A stretch of 64,000 nt of DNA from Catonia carolina (GCA_035578175.1 JAQMRL010000001.1:58551553-58615552), one strand, 5' to 3'. Positions 1-10,919 are shown, counted from the first letter of the stretch. Numbers and translations are program-made. Notes: generated from the letters alone by a model not told the origin.

Positions 1-480
1 GTAAATTTTGTTGGATACTTCCTCAATTATATAAAGAAGATCAGTTTCTGGCTTTCGGCAATCGGGCTACGTTTTTGTGTAGAAATGGATCAACTCCATG
101 TTGTTAATCAAAAAATCTCGGACTTATCTCCAGCGCAATATGGATCTTTACATCATTGACATCTTAAACACTCCAACATCGAACTTCAACTCCCAACTTC
201 AACATAAGACTTAGACTTGGGACTTCACATAATACTTCGACCCGAACAATTCGGGTAAACGCAGCTAACAACAAATAATCATAATATAAATTATTTATGA
301 ACGTATATTCATACTAAAAAAAAATAACACAACTTTCTTCAATCAAACATGGCTACGGACCGAAAGAAGAACCGGCTACGTACGTAATCCACCAAGTAGA
401 CTAGTTCAACAAAAATCCGAAAGAGTGCAGAAGCCAGCAGAGGAAACCAATAAAGACGATAAAGATAGATCATAGAGAAT
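1..480. other. left edge, no supported gene
   Basis: AT-rich sequence with only very short reading frames; the longest start near base 86 gives about 24 codons. I see no splice-flanked exon, tRNA-like box or element end. Confidence 0.4.
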
Positions 481-487
481 TACAGAT

Positions 488-515
488 TGTAACCTATATT
501 AATATAGATGTTACA
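488..515. repeat. 28-nt imperfect palindrome
   Basis: TGTAAC at 488-493 is mirrored by GTTACA at 510-515, with an AT-rich near-palindromic centre. It sits just before the sequence turns GC-rich, so it could mark the end of an inserted element. That reading is inference. Confidence 0.5.
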
Positions 516-640
516 GACTCCCCCCGCCAAGGACAAACAAAACCAAGAAATGGTTTAGTTTGCTTCAGCCTAGAAGAGACGAAAGAACAGGGAGTTTAAA
601 GTCGACCCAAAGCGCGACTGACATCAACCCCCCCCAACAA

Positions 641-748
641 AAACCCCACAGGAGTAGTTTAGGTCATCTCCTTCGCGTGACCGACATCGATCCCCCCGGA
701 AACCCCACAGGAGTAGTTAAGGTCATCTCCTTCGCGTGACCGACAAAG
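641..748 (+). repeat. tandem 59-bp repeat, about two copies
   Basis: A unit beginning AAACCCCACAGGAGTAGTT occurs at 641 and again at 700, continuing with a shared CATCTCCTTCGCGTGACCGA segment. A weaker partial copy precedes it at about 610-640. Composition is C/A-rich and unlike the AT-rich surroundings, which suggests a leader or UTR of an inserted element. The element is not identified. Confidence 0.6.
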
Positions 749-853
749 CCGAAAGAAAGGGACTGAAAAGGTTTCCCTGACCCTCCACTATCCGCCCTGC
801 TAAGGGAAGAAACTGGAAGACCAAGAAGCTTCGCAAGTCCGTGGTGACGGCGT

Positions 854-1153
854 TTGCACATCCGCCCAACTAAGGGAAGATGCCACAAACCCAGCACCTC
901 CAACACCACACCAACACCAAACCCTAAAACTAAACAACACCAAACCGAAACACCAGACAAGACTAGCCTAATAGTAAACAAAAGACTCACCATGTCCAAT
1001 AGGGTAAGAAACCCTAAAATACTGACTAACAAAGCCAAAGCGATCCAAAGATCAAAAGAGAGGGTTGTGAGGACGTCTCCCCAACAAATTCCAAAAGGGC
1101 ACGAGGTAAAAACCCCAAAAGCGCCAAGCACTAGGTACAGAGACCATAGTTAA
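854..1153 (+). CDS. short basic Pro/Thr/Lys-rich ORF, doubtful
   Basis: An open frame of 99 codons, rich in Pro, Thr, Gln, Lys and Arg, lies downstream of the 59-bp tandem repeat. No domain, zinc knuckle or membrane segment is visible. The overlapping antisense frame is also open over 155 codons, so openness here may simply reflect the C/A-rich composition. It could be the start of a retroelement gag or chance. From about 1160 to 1740 I see no gene. Confidence 0.15.
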   Translation: MHIRPTKGRCHKPSTSNTTPTPNPKTKQHQTETPDKTSLIVNKRLTMSNRVRNPKILTNKAKAIQRSKERVVRTSPQQIPKGHEVKTPKAPSTRYRDHS

Positions 1154-1742
1154 GATAATAAGCTTAACTAACATAAATAAAAAACAAAATAATATCTTAG
1201 TAAAACAATACAGTAACGAAAAGTCACTTGGTATAAAAAATTAAAATGTTCTGTAGCAAAATTTACAAAATATCAGTTATCTCGAAAGTTATTTTTCTCA
1301 CTTAGACCACTTCGACTTTCGCCCGTCCAATTGTTAAAGAGTTGTATGATAAACAAGAAAATATGAAAAAATAAATTAATACTTACTTTTAAATTATATA
1401 CACTTTTCTGCGTCGGTTGGTTGGCGTATAGGGATATCCTTGAGGAAAGAGATTTGGATGGTTCTTTCATACATAAACAATAGATTAAGAAATCTTTATA
1501 AGGGAGTGAGGTTTAAACATAAGATCAAGAGATCTTGATAATATTGTGAGGGTTAAATATTGTTATTTTCGTGTCAGTTAGTCTGTGACATGCTTATTTG
1601 GTTCAGTTAGTCAAATGAAATGGCGTTAATTAGTGATATGTTTTAGTAAGTATAGTATTGTCGTTCTGTTTCAGTTTGTTTTCAGTTTTAGACTCCATAA
1701 AATAACCACATTAATAATATTTAAATCATTTTATAGCAGTTT

Positions 1743-2260
1743 TTAAATATATAAAACTATGTCAAATTTACATAACAGGCGACTGAATTTAGAAACTTTT
1801 ACTGGGATGTATTGCGTCTTTTTCAGTTTTGTCGCGGTTTGTCTTGGTGTAATAGCCCGAAAACTGTTAGGTTTGTATTGTTTTGTTGTTTTGTGATAAT
1901 GTTGCACGTCAAACACCTTTAAAGTAAAAGTTATATCTTTTTCTGAATTTTCTCGAAAGATTTTCGACATCTGTCCGATGTTTAACCTCTCGAGAGTATT
2001 TTCTTTTATTAAATTAAATCCATAAAACGTTAATACGTTTGTATCAATTATATCAATTATGTAACCTCCACAACTTACTTCACATCTATGCTCTAGATAT
2101 CTATTTCTGAAATGGAGTCTTATTTTAAATTTAGAACAATTTTTTATATTGGGGTCTAATGAGGTAATATAACCTTCATTCCTCCCATAGGAAAATTTTT
2201 GAGGTCCACCTTCTTTTTACCCAAGAACACCTCTATATCGTTAATAAATTTATTGTTTTC
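1743..2260 (-). pseudogene. three-gene module copy A, gene 3 (frameshifted)
   Basis: Unrecognised protein, described by comparison with copy B at 56502-57020. Reading begins right after an acceptor-like TTGATTCCAG (ends 2261), which copy B also has. The two copies then share protein-level similarity: an aromatic/basic stretch containing HFRNRYLEHRC, a Cys-Gly motif, then DITFT and the conserved QHxHK and SFRAITP motifs. Copy A is open over its last 75 codons but needs a frame change near 2195 to join its 5' part. The nucleotide sequences have diverged clearly while protein motifs remain, which suggests past selection. Function unknown; likely decayed. Confidence 0.45.
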
Positions 2261-2281
2261 CTGGAATCAATAAAGACGAAA

Positions 2282-3050
2282 TTACCCCTCACATAACTTA
2301 TCCAAATAAGTCTTAATATTAATACCACTGGTGCAGGGATCGGGAGTTGGTGGTTGGTCACTAATTGCTAATATCTCTTTCGCGAGATCTTCCAGTAGTT
2401 TATAATTACGTGAGGATTGATTGTTATTGTCAAAAACGGGGAATTTGTCTATTTTTTCACAACTTTTTACAATTGTTAATAGACATTTATCATATTCGTC
2501 TTTATTTTCTTCTCCGATAAATGGAAAATTACAAACCAATTTGGAAACCAGGTTACATGAAATTTTGAAGGAATTGATGGAGTAGTACGAATTAAGTTCG
2601 TTTATAACCAAATAGGGTAAATGGCTACCATGAAACATGTGACAAGAAAAAGTATCTATATTAAACATACTGTCTACAGATTGCAAAAAGCAATATACAC
2701 AAATGATAGAGTTGTTTGTGGTTGTAGAATGTTTTTTTAAATAATCTTTAAAACCGGTTATGAAACAATTTTTAATTATAGGATTTGGAAACTTCTCTCA
2801 TATTGGAATTAAAAAAAACCGTACTATTTAAATTATTATCCACAGCTAATAGATTAGTGTAAATGTTTGTTTTCTTCGAACATTCTATTAGCTGTTTAAG
2901 TATTTGACGTTCGTCCGTTAAAAATGTGGTAAATTTCGTTTCTATGGAGTATACACCGTAATTGAAAAAACTCGTTCCGTTGTTTAGTATCGTTTTTGCG
3001 TAAAAATTTATTTTATGTATGAAAGAAACGAAACCAAAGAGTTGTTCGAT
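2282..3050 (-). pseudogene. three-gene module copy A, gene 2 (decayed)
   Basis: Unrecognised gene homologous to 57038-57803. The last 134 codons (2282-2686) are open, with the shared segment VSKLVCNFPFIGE and a C-terminal PDPCTSG motif. Upstream the similarity runs to the position of copy B's start codon, but here that codon reads ATC (3048-3050), and there are frameshifts and stops between about 2690 and 2830. Copy A is therefore very probably non-functional. It follows gene 1 on the same strand. No known domain is visible; Cys residues in the middle part are partly conserved. Confidence 0.45.
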
Positions 3051-3193
3051 TTTCTAAAAAAATAAAAAATAATTTAATTAAGAATGAGTTAAAATTATTA
3101 AATTATACAAATAATCCTATTATGAATGAAAATGAATAAATAATTAATTTAGTTGTGTTAAGCAACACATTAAACCAAAGAAGTAGCAGCAAC

Positions 3194-4026
3194 CTATTTA
3201 AACAAATCAACAACACAATTTGGCCTGTGTTTTGTTGATTGGCATATGAAACAATGCACTTTTTTGAAATGAATGCATTTTTCTTCCACAATGTCATAAC
3301 ACAACATACAGTGGTACCTATTACCATCTAACCAAGTCTGTCGGAGCGCATGACTACGCAGAAGATGTTTTAAATATTCAGCAATACAATCAAAATAAAC
3401 ATCAGTATTACGTTTACAAAACCTACATTTTATTTTGATTGTATGCTCTTTACAAATCTTATGTCGTTAGCAACTGCTCAAAGACTTCAAGAATTTGTTA
3501 ATTTTTTTCAGTATGTTTTTTTGTCTTTTTTTACTGTCCCGTGTTTGTGATATTCCCCGAAAAAATTCCTCACCCCCTGAACTGTCATCATCCAAATTTG
3601 TTGAAGTAGAGGGGTTTGGTGTTATAGATACAGGATTATTTTGCGATTCTAAAACATCGCGAGCTGTACTCTCTTCAGCAGCCTCTATTAAAAGGGATGT
3701 GGCAATATCGGCTGTGGGCGGGTTAGGGAATGGTTCATAGGTTGCTGTATGAAATCTTAACAGATCGTCTAACTCTACTTCTTGAATTTCAAATGTTTCA
3801 GCGGGTGGAGTATTATTACAATCAATTACAGTCGCTGTTTCCGTTGGGGAGGGGGATTGTTATGATCCATTGCAGTCACTGCTGGAGATTTTTTATGGAG
3901 CCAATAGTTTTCATTATCGTTTGTTCTGTCTCTTTTTATACATTCCTCACTAAATAAAGAAGGACCGTAAGTTTCTTTGTCGTTTGTCTGTCTCTGTATA
4001 TAATTATATGAAGAAAATCCATTCAT
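3194..4026 (-). pseudogene. three-gene module copy A, gene 1: Cys/His-rich protein remnant
   Basis: Homologue of the 57934-58950 gene. ATG at 4026-4024 directly follows an acceptor-like TTTGATTTACAG, as in copy B. The N-terminus keeps YIQRQT and LFSEECIKRDRT motifs. The middle is frameshifted. The C-terminal Cys/His region is readable again to a stop at 3194: CRFC, then C-IAEY, HLLRSH, LRQTW, then further paired Cys and HCF-C. All these positions match copy B although intervening residues differ, so the probable zinc ligands were preserved while the rest drifted. The layout vaguely recalls the Cys/His-rich C-terminus reported for insect parvovirus NS3; that is a guess. Confidence 0.45.
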
Positions 4027-4439
4027 CTGTAAATCAAAGGGTTGTTTTAGATATTTATAGTCGTTTTATAAATGAAGAGTATAAGTAAAAATACAAAAAT
4101 TCACTTTTTGTTAAAATAATTAAATCGAATAACACAGGGTTTCAGAATTTATCATGAACAAGTTGAATATTATGAGAGTTATATATATATACTAGCTAAA
4201 GTATCCGTTCTTCGAACGGTTCCCTTCGTGCCGTGGATGGTCGGTTAGGGTACCAAGTTCGATCCCTGTCAGGTCTGATATTCTTTAAATACTCATTGTT
4301 ATCTACCTCCTTTCAACGTCAGCATTATTATTTATGAAAAAAATTAGTTGAACGTAGAATAAAAGCGTTATCTTAGTGTTTTTAATTTAAGATACACAGC
4401 GCTTTGTTATTTTCATAATAATGTTTGTAAAACATTCTG

Positions 4440-4572
4440 TTCATTGTTCTTTGTAAAATTTTCAAATAATAAATGTCACGAACCTAAATACCAAAATTCA
4501 ATGAATTTGGTTCAGCGGTTCTTGCGTGATACCGTAACATACAAACAGACAAACAGATAAACAGACAGTTAA
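4440..4572 (+). mobile_element. retroelement 3' tail ending in (ACAA)n-like repeat
   Basis: The stretch ends in TTCAGCGGTTCTTGCGTGAT followed by repeated ACAAACAGAC-type units. Short oligonucleotide-repeat tails like this are typical of RTE-like non-LTR elements in insects. A tRNA-like segment with AGTTCGATCC lies upstream at about 4250-4265. Confidence 0.4.
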
Positions 4573-4574
4573 CA

Positions 4575-4784
4575 TGGTATGGGCACGTTCAGCGAATGAA
4601 TTCAGATAGATGGCCGAAGAGAGTGTGGGAATACTGTCCAGTGGGAAGACGAAGAAGAGGAAGGCCCAGGGGGAGATGGAGTGAAGGCGTTCGAGGGGCC
4701 ATGGAGAAAAGGAATTTGAGAGAAAATGACTGGAGGGACAGGAGGCTTTGGAGATCGAAATGCGGGATGCGGAGCAATCTGTAG
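4575..4784 (+). mobile_element. C-terminal fragment of RTE-like reverse transcriptase ORF
   Basis: Translation gives WYGHVQRM followed by an Arg/Gly-rich GRRRRGRPRGRW segment, then a charged NLRENDWRDR segment, ending at a stop at 4782-4784. From family knowledge this is the conserved C-terminal tail of RTE-type endonuclease/reverse transcriptase ORFs in animals. Only the last 69 codons are present; no RT catalytic motif precedes it, so it is a 5'-truncated relic. It abuts the start of the BESS-like gene (ATG at 4815), so the upstream region of that copy has probably been replaced by this insertion. Confidence 0.65.
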
Positions 4785-4814
4785 GAACCCCGCTAAAAGT
4801 AAAGTTAAGTAAAC

Positions 4815-5267
4815 ATGTCTAATATTTGTGAACAACAAGAACCTACTGGTAGCACTACACAAGAACTATCATCACCATTCAAATACGTTCATATTTTTCG
4901 TAAAATAGGTCCTATAAAGGAGGAACCGAACGAAGATCAAGATACATCCCCCAGTGTGATAGACTACTCCGTTAATAGACACGAAGTAGAACGAACAAGT
5001 GATAATCTAAACGCTGATATAACGGCTCTAAGCGGAAAAAGAAAAAGCGCGATAGAGTCGAATGATAAAACACAAGAATATCCACAAAAGATAAAATGTT
5101 CGTTGGTTAAAGTGCAGTGTGATAAAACTGATTTATTATTTTTGGGACATGTGGTCACGTTTAAAACATTATCGCGGCGAAGCCAGACACTCGTTAAACT
5201 TAATATAGCTAAAATACTAATGAAAGCTGAATTAAATGATATAGACAAATCAATACTGTTAAATTGA
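4815..5267 (+). CDS. BESS-like protein gene, copy A (150 aa)
   Basis: Complete frame of 150 codons. The N-terminal two thirds are polar and probably disordered, with a KEEPNED acidic patch and a lysine-rich KRKSAIES segment. The last 40 residues contain FKTLSRRSQTLVKLNIAKIL, whose hydrophobic/basic spacing resembles the BESS motif of insect MADF-BESS DNA-associated proteins. I see no MADF domain, so this may be one exon of a longer gene or a truncated copy. An inverted second copy is at 55671-56006. The upstream side is replaced by an RTE fragment 30 bp before the ATG, so normal promoter control is doubtful. From 5280 to 5700 no gene is seen. Confidence 0.5.
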   Translation: MSNICEQQEPTGSTTQELSSPFKYVHIFRKIGPIKEEPNEDQDTSPSVIDYSVNRHEVERTSDNLNADITALSGKRKSAIESNDKTQEYPQKIKCSLVKVQCDKTDLLFLGHVVTFKTLSRRSQTLVKLNIAKILMKAELNDIDKSILLN

Positions 5268-5707
5268 ACATACCGAGGTGAGTGTAATAATAATAAAGTT
5301 ATTTTTTCTCTTATTAATAAACATATTTCATATTAATGAAAAGAATAAGTCTTAAATATAAATTAAAATAATTTACTATAAATATCATGTTTTTGTTTAA
5401 TTCTCTAAAAATATTTCCCATTATTAGATTATGAGTTTGATTTGTGGTATTTTAAAACTTACGTTAGTGAAAAAAAACTAAAAATAGCGGTACAAAAACA
5501 CTAATAAGTGTGATACTTAAAAAGTTTTAAAAATAATAAAAAAACAAAAAAAAAACAATATTATATTTTAAATAAACAAATCTTTTGAATGTATTTGACA
5601 AACAGTAATATTAGACTTAACAAATTTATAAAACTGTAAATGTTCGGATAACCTAAATTTGCCAAAAGAAATGTTTAATCAAAAATTAATAGAACAATGT
5701 ATATTCA

Positions 5708-5803
5708 AGCTACCTCCGTGGCGTGGTGACTAACACATTAGCCTGCAAGACGAAAAATCTCGGGTTTGATTCTCGGCTAAGGTTTGGAAATTTTAACATA
5801 TTT
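5708..5803 (+). mobile_element. tRNA-derived SINE head
   Basis: A tRNA-like sequence with an A-box-like GTGGCGTGGTGAC (5718-5730) and a B-box-like GGGTTTGATTC (5762-5772) at the correct separation for an internal pol III promoter. It has no clean cloverleaf or CCA context, so I call a SINE rather than a tRNA gene. The same sequence occurs inverted at 54463-54540 within the other arm of the large inverted repeat. Confidence 0.55.
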
Positions 5804-8230
5804 TTACCTAAACGGTGGTAAAAAACCTATATTTCTTTAAATATATTTAAGAACTGACAGTTTTTCTGAATTAACCGATTTAATAATAGTTTTATTGTTA
5901 CAATTATAATTATGTCAACTTACTTGTTTCAATACATTTCCTCCTTGTTGGATCACTCTTTGGGTTTTTTGTTTGGTTAAGGTTTTCTTCTGCAGGTCGA
6001 TGCCGAAGGAATGGAGGTAATTTAAAAATTCATCTTTTAATACTAAAGTCCGAATAGAAAATTCAAATTCTCTTACTTCTTGGAGGAACAGAAAGTGTTT
6101 TCATTTTGCTGTCTTGTATTCTATGGTTCCAAATTCGCTCTCTTATTTTTTGGGATTATTATCATATTTTTAATGACGGTATAATTATCCTGTAAAAAAA
6201 TAATTTAGATTATTCGCTGTTTCATAATAGAAATAGAGTTTTTTTAGAAAAAGAAATAGAGTGAAGAATTTTAATTTTTTTAACACATTTTTAATATAAT
6301 AATAATAATTGAGTATTAAAACAAGGAAAATCCTTGTAACTTAATATGCTTAATAAAATAAGTAAACTTTTAAAATTACAAGGAAAAAACATTGTAATTC
6401 AACTTTTAAAAATTCCAACAAGGTAAAACCTTGACATTTATACTGTTTTAAATAACAAGAAATATATTGTTAAATATTTGTATTCATATTTGTATTCATA
6501 TTATGTATAGTAGAAAAGGTGAAGGAAAAACCCTGAAATTTATACTGTGCTGAAATTTATACTGTGTTAATATATCAAGGAAATATATTGTTAATTATTT
6601 ATATTCATATTATTTTTAATAGAAAAGGTGAAGGATTTTAATGACATATTTTTAGGTTGATATTAATTGAAAATTTTAACAAGGAAAAATTTAGATAAAT
6701 ATTTCCGGGATATATTTATTGCATTAGCATTAATTGCAGAACAGTTAAATGTTAAACAAAAAAGCCTAAAACCGCATGATGATGGTGATATTAACAATTT
6801 TAACACAAACAAAAGAAAAATAATACAAAATATTACAGAATAATCATAATTTAAATAAGATATATAAAAAGACAAAAAGAAATAAATAAAAAAACTCACA
6901 TAATTAAATAGTCAAATTTCAAATGAAGTTTTCTTTTTTGGTGAAAATATTTTTTAATCATAGATTTTTGTAAAACGGGTAGCAATATGTAATGGTGGTG
7001 TAGAAAACGATTGATATCAGTAGATGTTTGATGGTTGATGTCGTGCTGAAAAAATTTCAAAGTCAAAATTAATAAAAACCAATATATATAATAATCCGTG
7101 TTACCAGCTTTCGCAGGTGTGTATCGTTTTTTGCGATAGTGATTAGTTGGTCGGGTGAAACATAATAGATAAAAAACAAAAAAATTTAAGAAATAAAAAA
7201 TAAACAAACAAATAGGTTGTTCTTGCATTAAAACAAATAAAATTTAATTAATATACAGAAAAATACGCAATAAATTTATTATCAAATCAAATTACAGTCG
7301 GTCGTTAAAAAACGGGAGAATTTAAAGACAACTCCCTAATTTGTCCAAAAAATAACTACCAACAAAAGGTCAAGGTCAAACCTGGGAATAGGTGTTGGGA
7401 ATACGGACAACCTAACGGAAATATCAAACACTCAAACAGGATAACCAACGGGAAATTAAAGGGTAAAGGTTTAAATAAAAGGGTAGGGAAAAGAAAACAC
7501 GGAAATCGAAAGGTGATCAAATATTTTTCCTCATGACACAACACGACAACAACCGCCATACAATAGAAGTGGTGATCAAAAAAAGCGACAATCACAACAA
7601 CACCAACAGACCACAAACAAAAGGCAATACATCAGAAAACTGAAACAAATTAGAAACAACAAAATACTATAAGACCAAAACAAACAATATGAACACTGTC
7701 CGACAAATCTACCACGAAAAACAACAACAAGACAATAAAACAAAACAGAACACACATCATCGTAATATTCTGAAACTAAAAAAAACAATACCACCAAAAA
7801 ACACTGCCAAAACATCAACAACTTTAAAACTGTAAATCCAAAAGAACTCCACGAACCAAGACTGTCAGAACATGATAGTATTTGGACCACTACACCAACC
7901 TTAGGGTCCATAACCAGACGTTTTGCTACCAAAATATGTTACCACTTCTCGCAGGTCTTTGTTATGTTTAACGGCCGACTGTTTTATAAATTGCTGCCAA
8001 TGCAGATGGTGAAGGATGAAATGAATTTATTTGTAGTTTGAATTGATTATTTTATTATTTGAATTTATTATTACTTATAATAATTTAATTAATTTTTACT
8101 TTTTTAAAAACTTGATAAGACTATAGATATTGTCAAAATTAAAATTGAAATTTAGTAACCTATTAATATGTAACCTAATGATCATTGCAAAACGGTAAAT
8201 AGGCCGCCATCTGTTTATTTGCATTTACAA
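5804..8230. other. inverted-repeat arm A interior, no supported gene
   Basis: AT-rich sequence. Several blocks (about 5990-6190, 7090-7680 and 7690-8210) recur in reverse complement at 54040-54250, 53226-53810 and 48010-48560. About 650 bp between 6200 and 7080 has no counterpart in arm B. A SINE-like 3' tail (GCAGAACAG, then GTTAAACAAAAAA) is at 6735-6764. Longer antisense frames here are hydrophobic and low-complexity with no start context, so I do not call genes. Confidence 0.5.
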
Positions 8231-8274
8231 CATAGTATACTGTAACGTAACTTCTTTGTTTATTGTCTTGTAGG

Positions 8275-8604
8275 ATGAACAATCAAAGAACCTCAGTTAT
8301 CTGTCGACACGACGGTTTACATAGAGTGGGTATGGTTATGTGTCCATATGATAAGTCGCACGTAATCGAACCTGGGAGAATGCTGAGACATTTGGCGCGT
8401 TGCTCCCGCAACCACCTGAATTCCGGTTTGATTCCGTGCAAATATAATTGTACACATATCATCGATGAAAAGGAGATGTCGCAGCATCTTGAGAAATGCC
8501 CCGATTCGTGAAAAAAACATCTTGACATCAAGCGGGGAGTGCGGTTTGAAGCCGAGTCGATGTATGTCCAGATGCCGCCGTCAGAGGAAGATTGGGACAC
8601 GTAG
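8275..8604 (+). pseudogene. GTSF1-like CHHC zinc-finger exon, copy A (nonsense mutation)
   Basis: Translation from the ATG at 8275 gives two U11-48K/GTSF1-type CHHC fingers (C-x5-H-x9-H-x3-C), starting at residues 23 and 55 of copy B numbering. GTSF1 proteins (Asterix in Drosophila) bind RNA and assist PIWI-piRNA silencing; that role is family knowledge. A TGA at 8509-8511 replaces the Trp codon kept in copy B at the same place. The frame stays open beyond it to TAG at 8602, through a PPSEEDWD motif like the conserved GTSF1 acidic-Trp tail. TTGTCTTGTAG directly before the ATG looks like a splice acceptor, so this is an exon from genomic DNA rather than a retrocopy. Confidence 0.7.
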
Positions 8605-8731
8605 TGATCATATCCACAGCTAAGGAGACCAAGATAGTCGACTGTGTTGCTTAGATAAATTCTATGATTGTTTATTTTGATAAATAATAATTATTGATAA
8701 ACAAGAAATAATGATTATATTTCAACTTTTT

Positions 8732-8757
8732 TTCCTACCAACTCGCGTTGGTAGGAA
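8732..8757. repeat. perfect hairpin, 11-bp stem
   Basis: TTCCTACCAAC (8732-8742) and GTTGGTAGGAA (8747-8757) are exact reverse complements around a TCGC loop. It lies just outside the GTSF1 exon and next to a second hairpin. Confidence 0.8.
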
Positions 8758-8781
8758 CATTCCATACCCTCCATTTTTTGT

Positions 8782-8815
8782 CCGTCTGTATTGCAAATTG
8801 CTGCAATACAGACGG
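8782..8815. repeat. perfect hairpin, 14-bp stem
   Basis: CCGTCTGTATTGCA (8782-8795) pairs exactly with TGCAATACAGACGG (8802-8815) around a 6-nt loop. The sequence resembles the GTCTGCATTAGCAG body of the SINE family at 18735-18745, so it may be a rearranged SINE body. Confidence 0.8.
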
Positions 8816-9628
8816 TGAAGGATGAAAATGTTCTCCAATTTGTTTTTTCCAATTTTAATTGGTCAAGATTTAATATAATTATAAAATACTAACTCATTTT
8901 AAAGCCAATAGAATGCGGAATATATTATTTCGTCTGGAAAATTTGAACACGAGTTACATACCAGTTCACTCCAACCTCGGCATGTAAGTATTGTCTCATA
9001 TATAAGGCAACAGTCCTCTATGATACGTCTGAAACAGAAAATACATCTTTTTAGTCTTATGGGAATGAGTTTCCACCAATATTTTACACTCTTAACAGTT
9101 TTATATCTGAAACAGAGAGGAATATAGGCTTTCAGTCGAAGAGGTTATGAAGTTCGCTTACAACAAGGAATCCTTATGCTTATAGATGATTAAACATTTG
9201 TTAGCCTCGTTTTCTAACATTTACATACCCTACACACAACACATACACAAAGTTTTCTTACACACATTTATAATGCTGGCGAGGATGGGATGCGGGCTGG
9301 TCGTGCGTAACCCTTTCCGGATTGGAAGGTCTGGACTGTGGTTGTGCTGCTGTGAGCTTGCTCTGCCGAGGCTTTGCGCCATCCTTTAGCCCTTCCAGTC
9401 GCTTCGGTACTGTGGCAAGAAGTGGACCAGGGGTAAGAGTGTCGGAGCTCTTACTGCTGCGTGCGAGCCTCTGGGACGTCGGTATCAGTGGGTCAGGCAG
9501 TACCTGACTCCCCGGCCCGGATGAAATATGTGGGAGATGGCTGCCGGGAGTACTCGGCCGGGTCCTTCTTTTTACTAGGGACCTGCGGCGTGCGCGGGTC
9601 ATCTCTCCGCCCGCACCCTGCTTTCACG

Positions 9629-10919
9629 ATGACTGGAAAAGCACTAAAGATAATGTCAAATAAACAATCTTCCCTCGGATGTAAAAGACTATGGTCTAGC
9701 TTGTCTGACGATAGTGATAATAGTGGTGTATTAAGTAACACGGACAAATTTTTCGTTGTTCGTTGTGTTGCAGAAGAAGGGTCGCTATCAAAAGTTTCCC
9801 CCTTCATTATTAACAGGTCTGTGCAGTCGGTTTGTGGCTCGCCACATTCAATTAAAAAACTAAGGAATGGTACTTTGTTAATTGAAACAACGTCTGCGAA
9901 GCAAAGTAGCAGCGTTGTTAAAATTACACAAATTGGAAGTACTACAGTCACTGTAGAACCGCACAGATCCCTCAACTCATCTCGAGGAGTGGTTTACTCT
10001 CGAGATATACAAGATATGTCTGAGGCTGAGTTATTGGAGGAGCTTACCTCCCAGAGAGTGACGCAAGTCAAAAGAGTTATGCGTCGGGAAAATGGAATTG
10101 ATGTCGGTACCCCCGACACTTATCATAACATTTTCCACCCCTCAACCTCCGGATCGCCTTAAGTTGGGTTACTTGTCTGTTCGAGTGAGGCCGTATGTCC
10201 CAAACCCTCTGCGCTGTTTTCAGTGCCAGGAATACGGACATACGAAAACAAACTGCAAGAAACCTGCGATATGCGCAAAGTGCAGTTCACCTGACCACTT
10301 AGATAGCGAATGCACTTCTGAAAAAGAACTATGTGCAAACTGTAAAGGAAGTCATTCAGCAAGGTCTCGGGAATGCCCCAAGTATAAAGAAGAACGGGAA
10401 ATTCAGGAAATTTCGTCTGAACAGAAGCTTTCCTTTCCCGCTGCCCGGAGTGAGTACAGAAAACTAAATAGCATTCGAAATGCAGTCCAGCCTGACATTT
10501 CGTTTGCAGCTGCAACTAGTGTTCAGTCTCGTGTGTCTGGTGAGTGCTCGTCATGCGTTGAGTTGAAGAGTGTTGTTGAGAACCTCACTAAACAGGTTGC
10601 TTCCCTAACTTCTGCACTTAAAGCGTTATTAAGCACCAAGCAAACAGAAATTGGTTCAAAGAGCTCAGTGTCTCAAGTGTGTAACCTTTCTGCGACGCAG
10701 AGTACAAAAACTCAGCTGTCAAGTAAGACAGCCTCTACCTCAAAGGGAAAACCCCTTTCAGTATCCAAGACGCTTCCAGCGGAAGCGTCTAAATTTCTAA
10801 AATCTCCTCCGTCTGGGTCCAAGATCCAGGATATGATAGGAGATTCATCGGCCCTAGAAAAGGGCTTTATACAAGTAAAAGGGAAAAAAGGGAAGGAGAA
10901 AATTGTGTTTGAAACGTAA
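9629..10919 (+). pseudogene. E1 ORF1 gag (1-nt frameshift)
   Basis: Nucleic-acid-binding gag of the retrotransposon. From ATG 9629 the frame encodes a Ser/Asp-rich N-terminus and a conserved central domain. A run of five C at 10110-10114, against four in the Y and E5 copies, shifts the frame. The remainder in the shifted frame carries three knuckles: CFQCQEYGHTKTNC, CAKCSSPDHLDSEC and CANCKGSHSARSREC. A Ser/Lys-rich tail runs to TAA at 10917-10919. Upstream in-frame sequence without a better ATG extends to about 9461; I prefer 9629 because the same ATG is kept in all copies. E1 gag is predicted non-functional unless the extra C is a sequencing error. Confidence 0.8.

Larger units (their letters stand above)
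4810..8690. repeat. large inverted repeat, arm A
   Basis: This segment (BESS-like gene, SINE, GTSF1-like exon) recurs in reverse complement at about 47565-56030 once the E4 insertion (48562-53225) is removed. Arm lengths are then each about 3.9 kb. The arms differ by many substitutions, a 650-bp segment unique to arm A and a 251-bp tandem duplication in arm B, so the duplication is not very recent. Confidence 0.75.

Noticed and set aside
86..160. 24-codon ORF near the left edge
   Set aside because: Too short, and no supporting neighbour or signal.
664..1131. 155-codon minus-strand ORF at the left end
   Set aside because: Both strands are open in this C/A-rich repeat, the translation is Gly/Val/Leu-rich without motifs, and the start has no context.
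5708..5803. possible tRNA gene
   Set aside because: Boxes are present but the acceptor and anticodon stems do not pair; it is a SINE head, as its inverted partner also shows. The same applies at 17950 and 18612.
7576..7932. 118-codon Phe/Leu/Cys-rich minus-strand ORF
   Set aside because: Low-complexity hydrophobic translation of A/C-rich DNA. The equivalent in arm B is not conserved as protein.
9258..9602. 114-codon antisense ORF in the retrotransposon leader, repeated in E5, E6, Y and X
   Set aside because: It lies on the opposite strand of the gag leader. Its conservation is explained by the copies being near identical, and it has no domain or own signals.
10917..10919. stop-codon readthrough making a gag-pol fusion
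   Set aside because: Family B copy Y has ORF2 in a different frame, so simple readthrough cannot be the shared mechanism.
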